NCBI GenBank assembly: GCA_013298625.1
Contig: JAAFIF010000003.1
Span: 144,796-208,795, forward strand
DNA: 64,000 nucleotides
Source of the DNA: Myxococcales bacterium
GTDB taxonomy: Bacteria; Myxococcota_A; Polyangia; Polyangiales; Ga0077539
Direction: 5' to 3'
Of this stretch, positions 45,200 through 53,047 are shown piece after piece. Numbering within the stretch: position 1 is the stretch's first letter; each line of letters starts with the position of its first letter. A program made the translations under genes and the position numbers. Under the pieces are notes generated by a model. It was given only the letters and a program-made list of their open reading frames with translations. It had not been told where the DNA came from and ran no database searches.

Positions 45200-45811
45200 G
45201 TGACCGACTCGATGGACAGTGACCTGATGGAGGCGCGCGCTGACACGCCCTCTGCCGTGCGCGACCTCGCCCGCGCATGCGTGGCGTTCGTGCGCAAATC
45301 CGTGGGAATCGACCTGGATTTCACCCCTGACACGTTGCCTCTGCTCGACCACTATCTCTCGCAAGCGCGCGAGGGAAAGGGAGAGATCCACACGCTCGTC
45401 GCCGCCGCGGCTGGGGCGTACTTCGGCGAAGTGATCCGCGGGCAGTATCCCTGCCGCTGGGCGCTCGTTGACGGAGACGATCACGACGCGTGGCGGCTCG
45501 AGTTCGAGCAGGTGTTTCTCTATTTGTTTCCCGTCGCGCTGGCGCGGTCGCTGCTGGCGCCGAGCGGCGCAGGGGACGCTGGCTTCAGCGTGCGCGAGCA
45601 AGATCGCCCCGCGCTCGCCGCGGCGCTCTCGCTGCTCGGCGAGGTCGACGAAGACGAGTTCTACCTGCTCTCGACGCGCTTCGACGTGTTGAGCTCGGTC
45701 GCCGAGCGCCTCGCCGCCATTCGACAAAGAGAGCTCTCTGTCGAAGAGCTTCCCGTGATCAGCGCAGAGACCTACGCGCGCTCGATCGCGGCGGACGCGA
45801 TGACGAACTGA
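45200..45811 (+). CDS. hypothetical protein
   Basis: 203 residues from a GTG at 45200, chosen because a -10-like TACACA ends 9 nt upstream; an ATG at 45212 is an alternative. It is an acidic, mixed alpha/beta protein (FTPDTLPLLDHYLSQAREGK, VAAAAGAYFGEVIRGQYPCR) with no recognisable catalytic residues. The middle DGDDHDAWRLEFEQVFLYLF suggests a substrate-binding fold. The stop is 5 nt from the stop of the lipoprotein on the other strand. Confidence 0.75.
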   Translation: MTDSMDSDLMEARADTPSAVRDLARACVAFVRKSVGIDLDFTPDTLPLLDHYLSQAREGKGEIHTLVAAAAGAYFGEVIRGQYPCRWALVDGDDHDAWRLEFEQVFLYLFPVALARSLLAPSGAGDAGFSVREQDRPALAAALSLLGEVDEDEFYLLSTRFDVLSSVAERLAAIRQRELSVEELPVISAETYARSIAADAMTN

Positions 45812-45815
45812 GCTC

Positions 45816-47072
45816 TCAGCGCGCGGGTCGCCCGGCGCGCGGCGGAGCGCCGATGTCCCAGCGCCCAGGCGCGCTCATCGCGACGGATTCGCTGCGATAT
45901 TGCCCATCAACGCTGCGCGCGCGCAGCGAGTGACGGCCCGTCTGCACGCCAGAGAACGTCCCCGTGCGGCCTGCGCCGAGCCACCCGATCGCGGCGTCGT
46001 CCACGAAGATCAGCACTTCGCTCTGCGTGCTGTTGACCACTTCGAATTGGCTCGAGGTCGCGGTCCACCCTGGTCTTCGCTGCACGGGCGGCGCGTTGGC
46101 TGGGCGAACGGGCTCGAGCCCGAGCAGCTCGTTGGCCGTAAAGAACCCGCCTTCGCCGCCGCGCGAGGGCGACGCGAGCTCGTGCCCGACAGCCTCTCGC
46201 GGAGGAACAGCCAGCGACAGCCTCGGCAACTGCACGGTGCTCGACTCTGACTTCACGAACGCGACCACGGGCAGTCCGCGGGTGCGCAGCGTGACGCGGG
46301 TCGGCGCCTTGGCGCCTTCGCAGCCGGGCCTGAGCGCCGCTGAGTCTCCTCCAAGCAGCAGCGAGACGAACATCCGACACGAGAGCGGCCGTGGGGGTGA
46401 GTCCGGGTCGAACTGCAGCGAGACCGTGAGCGCTCCGCGCGTGGCAGAGAGCCCGTCGCTGGTGCGTTGAAAGGACACGGTCGTGTTGCGCGCGAGCTCT
46501 TGCCCGAAGAACCACTGGCGAAGCTCGTCGGGGTTGGCCGCGCGGTGCGCGCGTTGGTCGGCGCCGATCAGCGCCCACGCGGACATGCTCGCGCGCCCGC
46601 CGATGCGATAGCCGGGCGCGATGACGAAGCCCGTTCCGTAGAGCAGGGCGACGATGCGCTCGCCCTGGTCGTCGACGCGCAGGACGCGCTCGACCGCGGG
46701 GCGATCCGCGCGCTCATCGGGAAAGCGCATTTCGTACCGTGTTCGCAGGACGTCCGCGCCGGTCTCGTCAGCGAACGAGCTGTCTTCGGGCACGAGCCTG
46801 CCCTCTGGGGCGACCGGCGCTTCGACGGCGTCTTGCCCTTCGGCGTCCGCGCGTCGCAGGAGCTCTTCGTGGGTGATCCCGACGAGCATCGGCTGCGCGA
46901 GCGCGGCGTCGGGCAGCGAAGTGAGCGGATTTTCGCTGCTAGAATGCGGCTGCGACGACGGCTGCTGGCTCGGGGGTGGGCTTGGTCGCGGAGCTGGGTC
47001 GCACGCAGAGAGCGCGACGAGCAGCGAGCTCATGGCCCCCGAGAGCCTCGCGAGACGAACGCTTCGCTTCAC
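45816..47072 (-). CDS. lipoprotein of a possible secretion operon
   Basis: 418 residues from a GTG at 47072. A lipobox cysteine lies near residue 24 (VALSACDP), followed by a Pro/Ser/Gln-rich linker and a beta-rich domain with SLQFDPDSPPRPLSC, VKSESSTVQLPRLSLAVPP and a C-terminal PEGA-like unit (VEVLIFVDDAAIGWLGAGR-like text). It has no known family. It starts 8 nt after the upstream 128-residue gene, so the three genes 48092-45816 form one operon. Confidence 0.75.
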   Translation of the reverse strand: MKRSVRLARLSGAMSSLLVALSACDPAPRPSPPPSQQPSSQPHSSSENPLTSLPDAALAQPMLVGITHEELLRRADAEGQDAVEAPVAPEGRLVPEDSSFADETGADVLRTRYEMRFPDERADRPAVERVLRVDDQGERIVALLYGTGFVIAPGYRIGGRASMSAWALIGADQRAHRAANPDELRQWFFGQELARNTTVSFQRTSDGLSATRGALTVSLQFDPDSPPRPLSCRMFVSLLLGGDSAALRPGCEGAKAPTRVTLRTRGLPVVAFVKSESSTVQLPRLSLAVPPREAVGHELASPSRGGEGGFFTANELLGLEPVRPANAPPVQRRPGWTATSSQFEVVNSTQSEVLIFVDDAAIGWLGAGRTGTFSGVQTGRHSLRARSVDGQYRSESVAMSAPGRWDIGAPPRAGRPAR

Positions 47073-47079
47073 CAATCGC

Positions 47080-47466
47080 TCACTTCTCCATGGACTGCAG
47101 CGAGGCGCCCATGGTGCGCATGAGCTCTCCCACGACCGGATCTCGCTGCAAGAACTCTCGCACTTGAGACTCGACCGCGGGGCGCATCGCCGGAGGAACG
47201 CGGTTGCGCTGCATCGCTGCTTCGGTCAGGCGCGAGACAGCTTCGTTGGGCGTGATGGCGCCGGACTTCAGCTGCGTCACGATGGACTGCGTGCTGGCGG
47301 CTCCGCTGCTGGCCGCCGCCTCGCTCTTGCTCACCCCGCGCGCCTCGTCGACGCGGTCGCGAAACGAAGGTCCGCTCGGGGCGTTGGCTCCGCCGACGGA
47401 GGGGCCAGTGGTGACGCTGTCGATCCCAGAGACGGACGGCTTTGAAGGTGGCTTGATCGAAGTCAT
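47080..47466 (-). CDS. small helical protein, middle gene of the operon
   Basis: 128 residues from the ATG at 47466 with AGGAG upstream. The first half is Ser/Pro/Gly-rich and likely unstructured; the second half is helical (ITPNEAVSRLTEAAMQRNRV, EFLQRDPVVGELMRTMGASL). No family is recognised. The disordered start and the neighbours suggest a secreted or chaperone-like protein of a secretion apparatus, but this is inference. Confidence 0.65.
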   Translation of the reverse strand: MTSIKPPSKPSVSGIDSVTTGPSVGGANAPSGPSFRDRVDEARGVSKSEAAASSGAASTQSIVTQLKSGAITPNEAVSRLTEAAMQRNRVPPAMRPAVESQVREFLQRDPVVGELMRTMGASLQSMEK

Positions 47467-47588
47467 GGCTGCTGCTCCTCGAACTCGTTGTCTCTGGGAG
47501 CGGACGAGAGGATCGAGTGTCACCTCTGGTCCGCGATCGGGCAAGCGCCGTGTGTCGGCGCACGGTGGGCGCGCTGAGCGCGCGGGCG

Positions 47589-48092
47589 TCAACGGATGTT
47601 GTTGATGGCGTTCTTCGACATCTCGTGCCGCGCGTGCATGACGTTCGAGAGCGCGGTGTACCTGCGGTTTTCTTCGCTCATGGACTCTTGCAGGCGAAGC
47701 ATCCGCATGGACATCTCTTGCCCGCGCGAGAGCAGGTCGGCGTCGCCCGCGGCGGCGCCTGTGATCCCCGCGGCTCCGGCGGCGGCGTTGGTCGAGCTCT
47801 GCGCAGGCCCTTCGACCGCGGCTCCCGTGCTGGTCCCCGTCGATCCGCCTGCGCCTGCGCTGGGGGCCGAGGGCGTCGCCGCGCTGCCCTCTCCGACGCC
47901 CGCGCCGCGAAGCGCGGCCGCCGCGACGTCGACCCCCGGAATGTGCGACGCCGCCGCGATCGCCGCCCTCACCACTGCTTGTCCCCCCGCGGCGAGCGCC
48001 TCGGTGAACTGCCTCCCTGCCGGCGGGGGCGTGACCCTCTGCGAAGTCTGCTGCACCACCACGTTCATCCGGCTGCGATCGATCGTGCTCAT
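47589..48092 (-). CDS. small secreted-type protein, possibly type III inner-rod-like
   Basis: 167 residues from the ATG at 48092, with AAGGAG 13 nt upstream. The middle is Ala/Gly/Ser/Thr low complexity. The C-terminal 45 residues are helical (MRMLRLQESMSEENRRYTAL, then MHARHEMSKNAINNIR) and resemble the LQ..M........LS.V......I pattern of SctI/YscI inner-rod proteins. That similarity is by eye only. It heads the three-gene operon with two unknown proteins. Confidence 0.6.
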   Translation of the reverse strand: MSTIDRSRMNVVVQQTSQRVTPPPAGRQFTEALAAGGQAVVRAAIAAASHIPGVDVAAAALRGAGVGEGSAATPSAPSAGAGGSTGTSTGAAVEGPAQSSTNAAAGAAGITGAAAGDADLLSRGQEMSMRMLRLQESMSEENRRYTALSNVMHARHEMSKNAINNIR

Positions 48093-48223
48093 GTGTCGAA
48101 ACACTCCTTCTGCCCCTTGGGCGCGCCTCTCATCACGGCCGGCCGGGCGCTGTTGCGCGGGGGTGAAGATTTTTTCTTCGGGCTCGGGGTTGGCCCTCTG
48201 CGGTTGCTACCCTCTGCGCCCTG

Positions 48224-48823
48224 GTGAGCGACTCGTTGCCTGTTGATCTCTCTGCCGCGCGTGCCGCGATCGCTGCGCTCTTGCGCGCGGTGGGCGCGCC
48301 GGTCGGCCGCGACCCCGAGCTCGAGCACACGCCCGAGCGCGTGGCGGACATGTTCGTCAACGAGCTGCTCGACGGATATCGCGTGGATATTCGCGGTCTG
48401 CTCCGCGACGGCGTCGCGACGAGCGAGCCTGGGCTCGTCCTGCTGCGCGACGTGCGCTTCACCTTTGTGTGCCCGCACCACCTGGTCCCTTCCGTCGGCA
48501 GGGCGCACATCGCCTACCTGCCCGGCCCGCGGGTCGTGGGCTTGGGCACCATCGTGAAGCTCGCTGAGGCGTACGCGCACCGTCTCGTGCTGCAAGAGAC
48601 CCTCGGGCAGCAGATCGCCGAGTCGCTGTGCGAGCACCTCGAGGCGCGCGGCGCGGCGGTGCTGATCCACGGGACGCACGCGTGCCTGTCGGCGCGCGGG
48701 CAACAGCAGCGAGACGCCGCGGTGGTGACCAACGCCTTCGCGGGGGTGATGCGCGAGGGGCGCGAGCGCGACGAGTTCTTTCGCTCGCTCGCGGCGTTCG
48801 ACGGGGGGAGTGACAGAAAATGA
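48224..48823 (+). CDS. folE: GTP cyclohydrolase I
   Basis: 199 residues from a GTG at 48224. GTP is converted to dihydroneopterin triphosphate, the first step of tetrahydrofolate or biopterin synthesis. The zinc ligands C83 (FVCPHHLVPSVG), H86 and C154 (THACLSARG) are visible, with VVGLGTIVKLAEAYAHRL. TACCCT lies 10 nt before the start and no Shine-Dalgarno is seen. The last 4 nt overlap an SDR gene. Confidence 0.95.
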   Translation: MSDSLPVDLSAARAAIAALLRAVGAPVGRDPELEHTPERVADMFVNELLDGYRVDIRGLLRDGVATSEPGLVLLRDVRFTFVCPHHLVPSVGRAHIAYLPGPRVVGLGTIVKLAEAYAHRLVLQETLGQQIAESLCEHLEARGAAVLIHGTHACLSARGQQQRDAAVVTNAFAGVMREGRERDEFFRSLAAFDGGSDRK

Positions 48824-49527
48824 CCAACGATCAGAGGGTGTTCGACGCGGTGATCACCGGCGCGAGCCGAGGGATCGGGCTGGCGTTCGCGCGCAGGGCG
48901 CTCGTGCGCGGAGGGCGAGTGGTGCTCTGCGCGCGCGGCGAAGACGAGCTCTCGCGGGCGTGCGCGCAGCTCGAGGGCGAGTTCGGACGGGCGCGCGTCC
49001 ACGCGGTGTGCTGCGACGTGGCGGACGAAGACGAGGTGGCGATCCTGCAACGCGAGAGCGAGCGCTTCTTCGACGGCGCGCCCTTCGCCGTGGTCAACAA
49101 CGCGGGCATCGTCGAGCGCAGCGCGGTGCACGAGATGCCCCTCTCGCAATGGAACCGCGTGTTGTCCGTCAACCTCACCGGGGCGTTCTTGGTCTCCAAG
49201 GCGTTCTTGTCGGCGATGCGCGCCGCCGGCCGCGGGCGCGTGGTGTTCGTCTCGAGCATTTCGGGCACGCTCGGGACGCCGCGGGCGAGCGCGTACAACG
49301 CCTCGAAGTGGGCCATGATCGGCCTGATGAAATCGCTCGCTGAAGAGAGCCGCGAGGCCAACGTGCAAGCGATGGCGGTGCTGCCCGGCAGCGTGGACAC
49401 GCAGATGTTGGTGGGCTCGGGCTTCGCCCCGCAGATGAGCGCCGACGACGTGGCCAAGACGATCGAGTTCGTCGCCTACGACGCCCCCGCGGCGATCACC
49501 GGCAGCGCGATCGAAGTGTTCGGTTGA
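48820..49527 (+). CDS. short-chain dehydrogenase/reductase, coupled to folE
   Basis: 235 residues; ATG overlaps the folE stop by 4 nt. The classical SDR elements are TGASRGIG (13-20), NNAG (93-96), VFVSSISG and Y159-x3-K163 (SAYNASKWAM), so it is NAD(P)(H)-dependent. Coupling to folE suggests a pterin reductase such as a dihydromonapterin/sepiapterin-type enzyme, but fatty-acyl or sugar substrates are equally compatible with sequence alone. Confidence 0.9.
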   Translation: MTNDQRVFDAVITGASRGIGLAFARRALVRGGRVVLCARGEDELSRACAQLEGEFGRARVHAVCCDVADEDEVAILQRESERFFDGAPFAVVNNAGIVERSAVHEMPLSQWNRVLSVNLTGAFLVSKAFLSAMRAAGRGRVVFVSSISGTLGTPRASAYNASKWAMIGLMKSLAEESREANVQAMAVLPGSVDTQMLVGSGFAPQMSADDVAKTIEFVAYDAPAAITGSAIEVFG

Positions 49528-49575
49528 ACAGAGGAGGTTCACTTCTCGCTCGCGGGGACTACACTCCTCTGCTCG

Positions 49576-50223
49576 ATGGGCGTCCCGCTCGAGTCTGTGC
49601 CGGTGTTTCCGCTGCCGAACGCGGTGTTGTTTCCTGAGCAGCGGATGCCGTTGCACATCTTCGAGCCGCGGTATCGGCAGATGGTGCGCGACGCGCTCGA
49701 GTCGCAGCCGTACCTCGTGATGGCCTATCAGTCGCCGCACGAGAAGGGTGATCCGCCGGCGTTTTCGCAGATCGCCACGATCGGCAAGATCGTCGCTCAC
49801 CAGCGGCTGAGCGACGGCAGGTTCAACATCGTCCTCGAAGGGATGGTGCGCGCCACGGTCGAAGAGGTCGCCAGCGACAAGCCCTACCGCCGCGTGCAGT
49901 GCACGCCCATCGTCGAGCCGCAGGGCGCCGACGCCGACGCGCCTGCGAGCGAGCGGATGGCGCTCGTCTCGCTGGTCGGTCGGGTCATGCAGCGGGCCCG
50001 TGAGAAATCACCGGACCTCGAGTTCGTCTTGCCCGAAGCGGTGACCGCGGCGCGGCTCGCGTTCATGGTGGCGGACAAGATGCTGGTCGACGGGGCGTCG
50101 CGGCAGCGCGTGCTCGAGGCCTCCGACGCCATCGCGCGCCTGCGCCGCTGCACCGAGGGCGTCGCCGCGGTGCTCAGCGAGATCACCCCGAAGGCCCAGG
50201 GCGACGCGCGCCGCTGGAGCTGA
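49576..50223 (+). CDS. LON substrate-binding-domain protein
   Basis: 215 residues. VPVFPLPNAVLFPEQRMPLHIFEPRYRQM-type text at the start (residues 8-36) is the N-terminal domain of Lon, here without ATPase or protease. A helical C-terminal part follows (EAVTAARLAFMVADKMLVDG). Stand-alone LON-domain proteins of this size occur in many bacteria; their role is not settled. TACACT ends 10 nt before the ATG with no Shine-Dalgarno. Confidence 0.9.
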   Translation: MGVPLESVPVFPLPNAVLFPEQRMPLHIFEPRYRQMVRDALESQPYLVMAYQSPHEKGDPPAFSQIATIGKIVAHQRLSDGRFNIVLEGMVRATVEEVASDKPYRRVQCTPIVEPQGADADAPASERMALVSLVGRVMQRAREKSPDLEFVLPEAVTAARLAFMVADKMLVDGASRQRVLEASDAIARLRRCTEGVAAVLSEITPKAQGDARRWS

Positions 50224-50273
50224 GAAGCACTCGAATCCGCGCGGGGACTTGCGGTAGAACCCTACGCTCCGAC

Positions 50274-50759
50274 ATGCCATCGTTCGACGTCGTTTCGAAG
50301 GTCAACTGGGCCGAGGTCGACAACGCCCTCAATCAAGTGAGCAAAGAGCTCGCGCAGCGCTACGACTTCAAGGACACCGGCGCGCGCGTCGAGAAGACCA
50401 AAGAGGGCCTGGTGATCACGGCCAACTCCGAGGGTCGCGTCGAGGCCGCGCTCGAAGTGCTGAGAGACAAGCTGGTCAAGCGCCACGTCTCGCTCAAGCA
50501 CATCGATCCGCAGACCGCGCAGCCCGCCGGCGGCAGCACGTTTCGCCAGCTCGTGAAGGTCAAAGAGGGCATCGACCGCGACCACGCGCGCAAGGTGATC
50601 GACGCCGTGAAGGGCTCGAAGATCAAAGTGCAGGCCGCCATCCACGATGACACCGTGCGGGTCTCCGGCAAAAACCGCGACGATCTGCAGTCGACCATCG
50701 CGCTGCTCAAGGGCGTCGAGCTCGACATCGAGCTGCAGTTTCAGAACTTTCGCGAGTGA
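50274..50759 (+). CDS. YajQ family nucleotide-binding protein
   Basis: 161 residues. MPSFDVVSKVNWAEVDNALN and RYDFKDT at the start, and VRVSGKNRDDLQSTIALLKG near the end, are YajQ family signatures. The family has two RNA-recognition-like folds; some members bind cyclic di-GMP and act as transcription co-factors. The length is standard. It starts 50 nt after the LON-domain gene. Confidence 0.95.
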   Translation: MPSFDVVSKVNWAEVDNALNQVSKELAQRYDFKDTGARVEKTKEGLVITANSEGRVEAALEVLRDKLVKRHVSLKHIDPQTAQPAGGSTFRQLVKVKEGIDRDHARKVIDAVKGSKIKVQAAIHDDTVRVSGKNRDDLQSTIALLKGVELDIELQFQNFRE

Positions 50760-50786
50760 TGTGATTCGTGCGAAGTGCTCTGCGCA

Positions 50787-51269
50787 ATGGCAGAGCGAGA
50801 GTCACTCGACGGCGGGATCTTCGGCGCAGACTCGCCGTGCTTCGGCTGCGCGCCGCACCATCCGATCGGCTTTCGCCTCGCGTTCGAGCGCGAAGGCGAG
50901 ACCGTGACGACCCGCTTCGTCCCCGGCGCGCAGCACCAGGGGCCGCCGGGGATCATGCACGGCGGGCTCGTGACCGCCCTCGCCGACGAGCTCGCCGCGT
51001 GGGCGATCATCGCGGTGAAGGGGCAGTTCGGCTTCACGACGGCCATCGAAGCGCGCCTCGCGGGAGCCGTGCGCATCGGCCAAGAGATCCTCGGAACCGC
51101 CCGGATTTCGAAGGACCTTCGCCGCGTCGTCGAGGTCGAGACCTCGCTTGCGCAGGGCGGCGTCGATGCGTACACGGCGCGCTTCAAGTTCGTCATCCTC
51201 GACCGCGCTGGCGCTGAGCGACTGCTCGGCGGGCCGCTGCCCGAGGCGTGGACGCGCTTCGCTCGATAG
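50787..51269 (+). CDS. PaaI/4HBT-type thioesterase
   Basis: 160 residues from the ATG at 50787 (a GTG at 50775 is in frame). The hotdog core is seen in QGPPGIMHGGLVTALADELAA, where the HGG loop and the Asp/Glu that follow form the catalytic site. CFGCAPHHPIGF near the start is also common in such thioesterases. It hydrolyses an acyl-CoA of unknown chain. Confidence 0.85.
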   Translation: MAERESLDGGIFGADSPCFGCAPHHPIGFRLAFEREGETVTTRFVPGAQHQGPPGIMHGGLVTALADELAAWAIIAVKGQFGFTTAIEARLAGAVRIGQEILGTARISKDLRRVVEVETSLAQGGVDAYTARFKFVILDRAGAERLLGGPLPEAWTRFAR

Positions 51270-51346
51270 CGTTCGAGCGCACAATACATGCCGCTGCGAC
51301 GCGCACAGTGATAGTGTCGCCCGCACCGGTAACCGAGGATTTCTCT

Positions 51347-52027
51347 GTGAGCGTAGCGAAGAAGAGCGCGAAGAAGAGCAGCAGCCCCAGCAAACCCTCT
51401 GCGAAGAAGGGCGCTTCGGCGAGCAAGAAGGGCGCGAGCGCCAGCAGCAAAAAGGGCGCGAAGCCGTCCTCTGTGAGCGCGAAGAAGGGCGCGAAGGTGT
51501 CCCCCGCGAGCGCGAAGAAGGGCGCGAAGAAGGGCGCCAAGCCCGCCGCGAGCCTGACGAAGAAGACGCGCGTCTCGCTGCCGCCTCCGTCGCCGGACGG
51601 CGTCGCGCGGCGCAAGGTCGAGAGCAAGAAGCTCGCGCTCGAGCTCGTCGCCGCGGGCCTCGAGAAGAAGGCCGAGCGCGCCGAGATCATCGACGTGAGC
51701 GATCGCGTGGACTACGCGGACTACGTGGTGCTCTTGTCGGGCCGCTCGGACGTGCAGCTCGGCGCGATCGCGCAGTCCGTCGAGGACGCGGTCAAGAAGC
51801 ACAACAAGCACCCGCAGTACGACGGCCGCCGCGGCGCCGCGTGGATCGTGCTCGACTGCGGTGACGTGTGGGTGCACGCGTTCTTGGAGGACGCGCGCAA
51901 GTACTACGACATCGAGGGGCTGTGGAGCGACGCGCCGCGCGTCGATGTGCCGAAGGACATGCTCCCCAAGCGCACCTCGCTCATGCCGTTGCCGGGCGAA
52001 GACGACGAGGTCGAGAGCGAGCTGTGA
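51347..52027 (+). CDS. rsfS: ribosome silencing factor RsfS with basic repeat tail
   Basis: 226 residues from a GTG at 51347 with GAGG upstream; the reading frame is open further left. The C-terminal half is RsfS (ALELVAAGLEKKAERAEIID, YVVLLSGRSDVQLGAIAQSV, GAAWIVLDCGDVWVHAFLED). RsfS binds L14 (rplN, 12131) and prevents subunit joining in starvation. The first 85 residues are Lys/Ala/Ser repeats (units such as SKKGAK) like histone H1-type tails. The end overlaps rlmH by 4 nt. Confidence 0.9.
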   Translation: MSVAKKSAKKSSSPSKPSAKKGASASKKGASASSKKGAKPSSVSAKKGAKVSPASAKKGAKKGAKPAASLTKKTRVSLPPPSPDGVARRKVESKKLALELVAAGLEKKAERAEIIDVSDRVDYADYVVLLSGRSDVQLGAIAQSVEDAVKKHNKHPQYDGRRGAAWIVLDCGDVWVHAFLEDARKYYDIEGLWSDAPRVDVPKDMLPKRTSLMPLPGEDDEVESEL

Positions 52028-52479
52028 AGCTGGTCGTCGCCGCGGTGGGGCGCGCCAAAGAGCGCGAGCTGCGCGTCCTGCTCGACGACTACTACGGCCG
52101 CATTCGGCGCTACGCGCAGTGGGAGGAGGTCGAGCTCGACGACTCTCCCCGCGAAGACAAGCTCACCGAGTCCGTGCAGCGCGTGCTCAGCGCGCAGAAG
52201 GGCCGCGGCGAGCTCGTGGCGCTCGAGGTCACGGGGCGGGCGTTTTCGAGCGAGCAGTTCGCCAAGAAGATCGGCGAGCGGATGGACGCGGCGGCGGTTC
52301 CTGTGTTCTTGCTCGGCGGAGCCGAGGGCATCCCCGAGGCGCTCAGCGCGAAGGCCGCGTGGAAGATCTCTCTCGGCCCCATGACGCTGCCGCACCGGCT
52401 CGCGCGGCTCATCCTGGCCGAGCAGGTGTACAGGGCGTTCTCGATTCTTCGAGGTGAGCCGTACGCCCGCGAGGGATGA
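52024..52479 (+). CDS. rlmH: 23S rRNA pseudouridine1915 N3-methyltransferase
   Basis: 151 residues from a GTG overlapping the rsfS stop. A SPOUT-fold methyltransferase: MKLVVAAVGRAKERELRVL at the start, FLLGGAEGIPE (the SAM-binding knot) and LPHRLARLILAEQVYRAFSI at the end are characteristic. The usual last residues YHR are replaced by YAREG. rsfS-rlmH is a common pair. Confidence 0.93.
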   Translation: MKLVVAAVGRAKERELRVLLDDYYGRIRRYAQWEEVELDDSPREDKLTESVQRVLSAQKGRGELVALEVTGRAFSSEQFAKKIGERMDAAAVPVFLLGGAEGIPEALSAKAAWKISLGPMTLPHRLARLILAEQVYRAFSILRGEPYAREG

Positions 52480-52561
52480 TAGAGTCCCCGGCGATTTCGG
52501 GGCGACGCGAAGCCCCTATCGCCCCTTCGGCACCACCGCTCAGACAAGGAAGACTACGGTC

Positions 52562-53038
52562 ATGGAGAACGTTGCGCAGGAGAACCTCGATCGCTTGAAG
52601 GCCTCAGCGTCCGCCTGGTTCGGCGACGTGGACCCGTCGCTCGGGACGGGCGCGATGATCGAGACCGCGTTCTTGATGGCCGCCGCCGACGGGACGCTCA
52701 GCGACATCGAGCGCGATCAGCTCATCGCGACGATGGAGTACATCACCGACAAGAAGATCACGCGCGAGAAGCTCGACGAGACCATCGATCAGCTGCTCGA
52801 GGCGCTCTCGACCGACGGCTGGGAGGCGCGCATCAACGCCGTGGCTTCGTCGCTCAGCGACACGCTCGCGCGCCGCAACGCCTACCGCCTCGCGGCGGGC
52901 GTCTCGTTCATCGACGGCGAGGTTCAGGCCGAAGAAGCGCAGCTGTTTACGCTGCTCGCGCGCGCGTTCGAGATCCCCGAGACCGAGGCCGAGGCGATCT
53001 TGGTCGAGGTCCGCGACGAGCTGTTTCCCAAGGCGTGA
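52562..53038 (+). CDS. TerB-like domain protein
   Basis: 158 residues. A helical TerB/DjlA-type domain: ETAFLMAAADGTLSDIERDQ, YRLAAGVSFIDGEVQAEEAQ and FEIPETEAEAILVEVRDEL, with acidic residues that could bind metal. It converges on a gene that fuses a GRAS domain to another TerB-like domain, so a partnership is likely. Confidence 0.8.
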   Translation: MENVAQENLDRLKASASAWFGDVDPSLGTGAMIETAFLMAAADGTLSDIERDQLIATMEYITDKKITREKLDETIDQLLEALSTDGWEARINAVASSLSDTLARRNAYRLAAGVSFIDGEVQAEEAQLFTLLARAFEIPETEAEAILVEVRDELFPKA

Positions 53039-53047
53039 GCGGCGCGC

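Noticed and set aside
43219..45222. A 667-codon frame on the + strand
   Set aside because: Antisense of the CpXC/coiled-coil gene; no motif found and very high Arg/Leu content.
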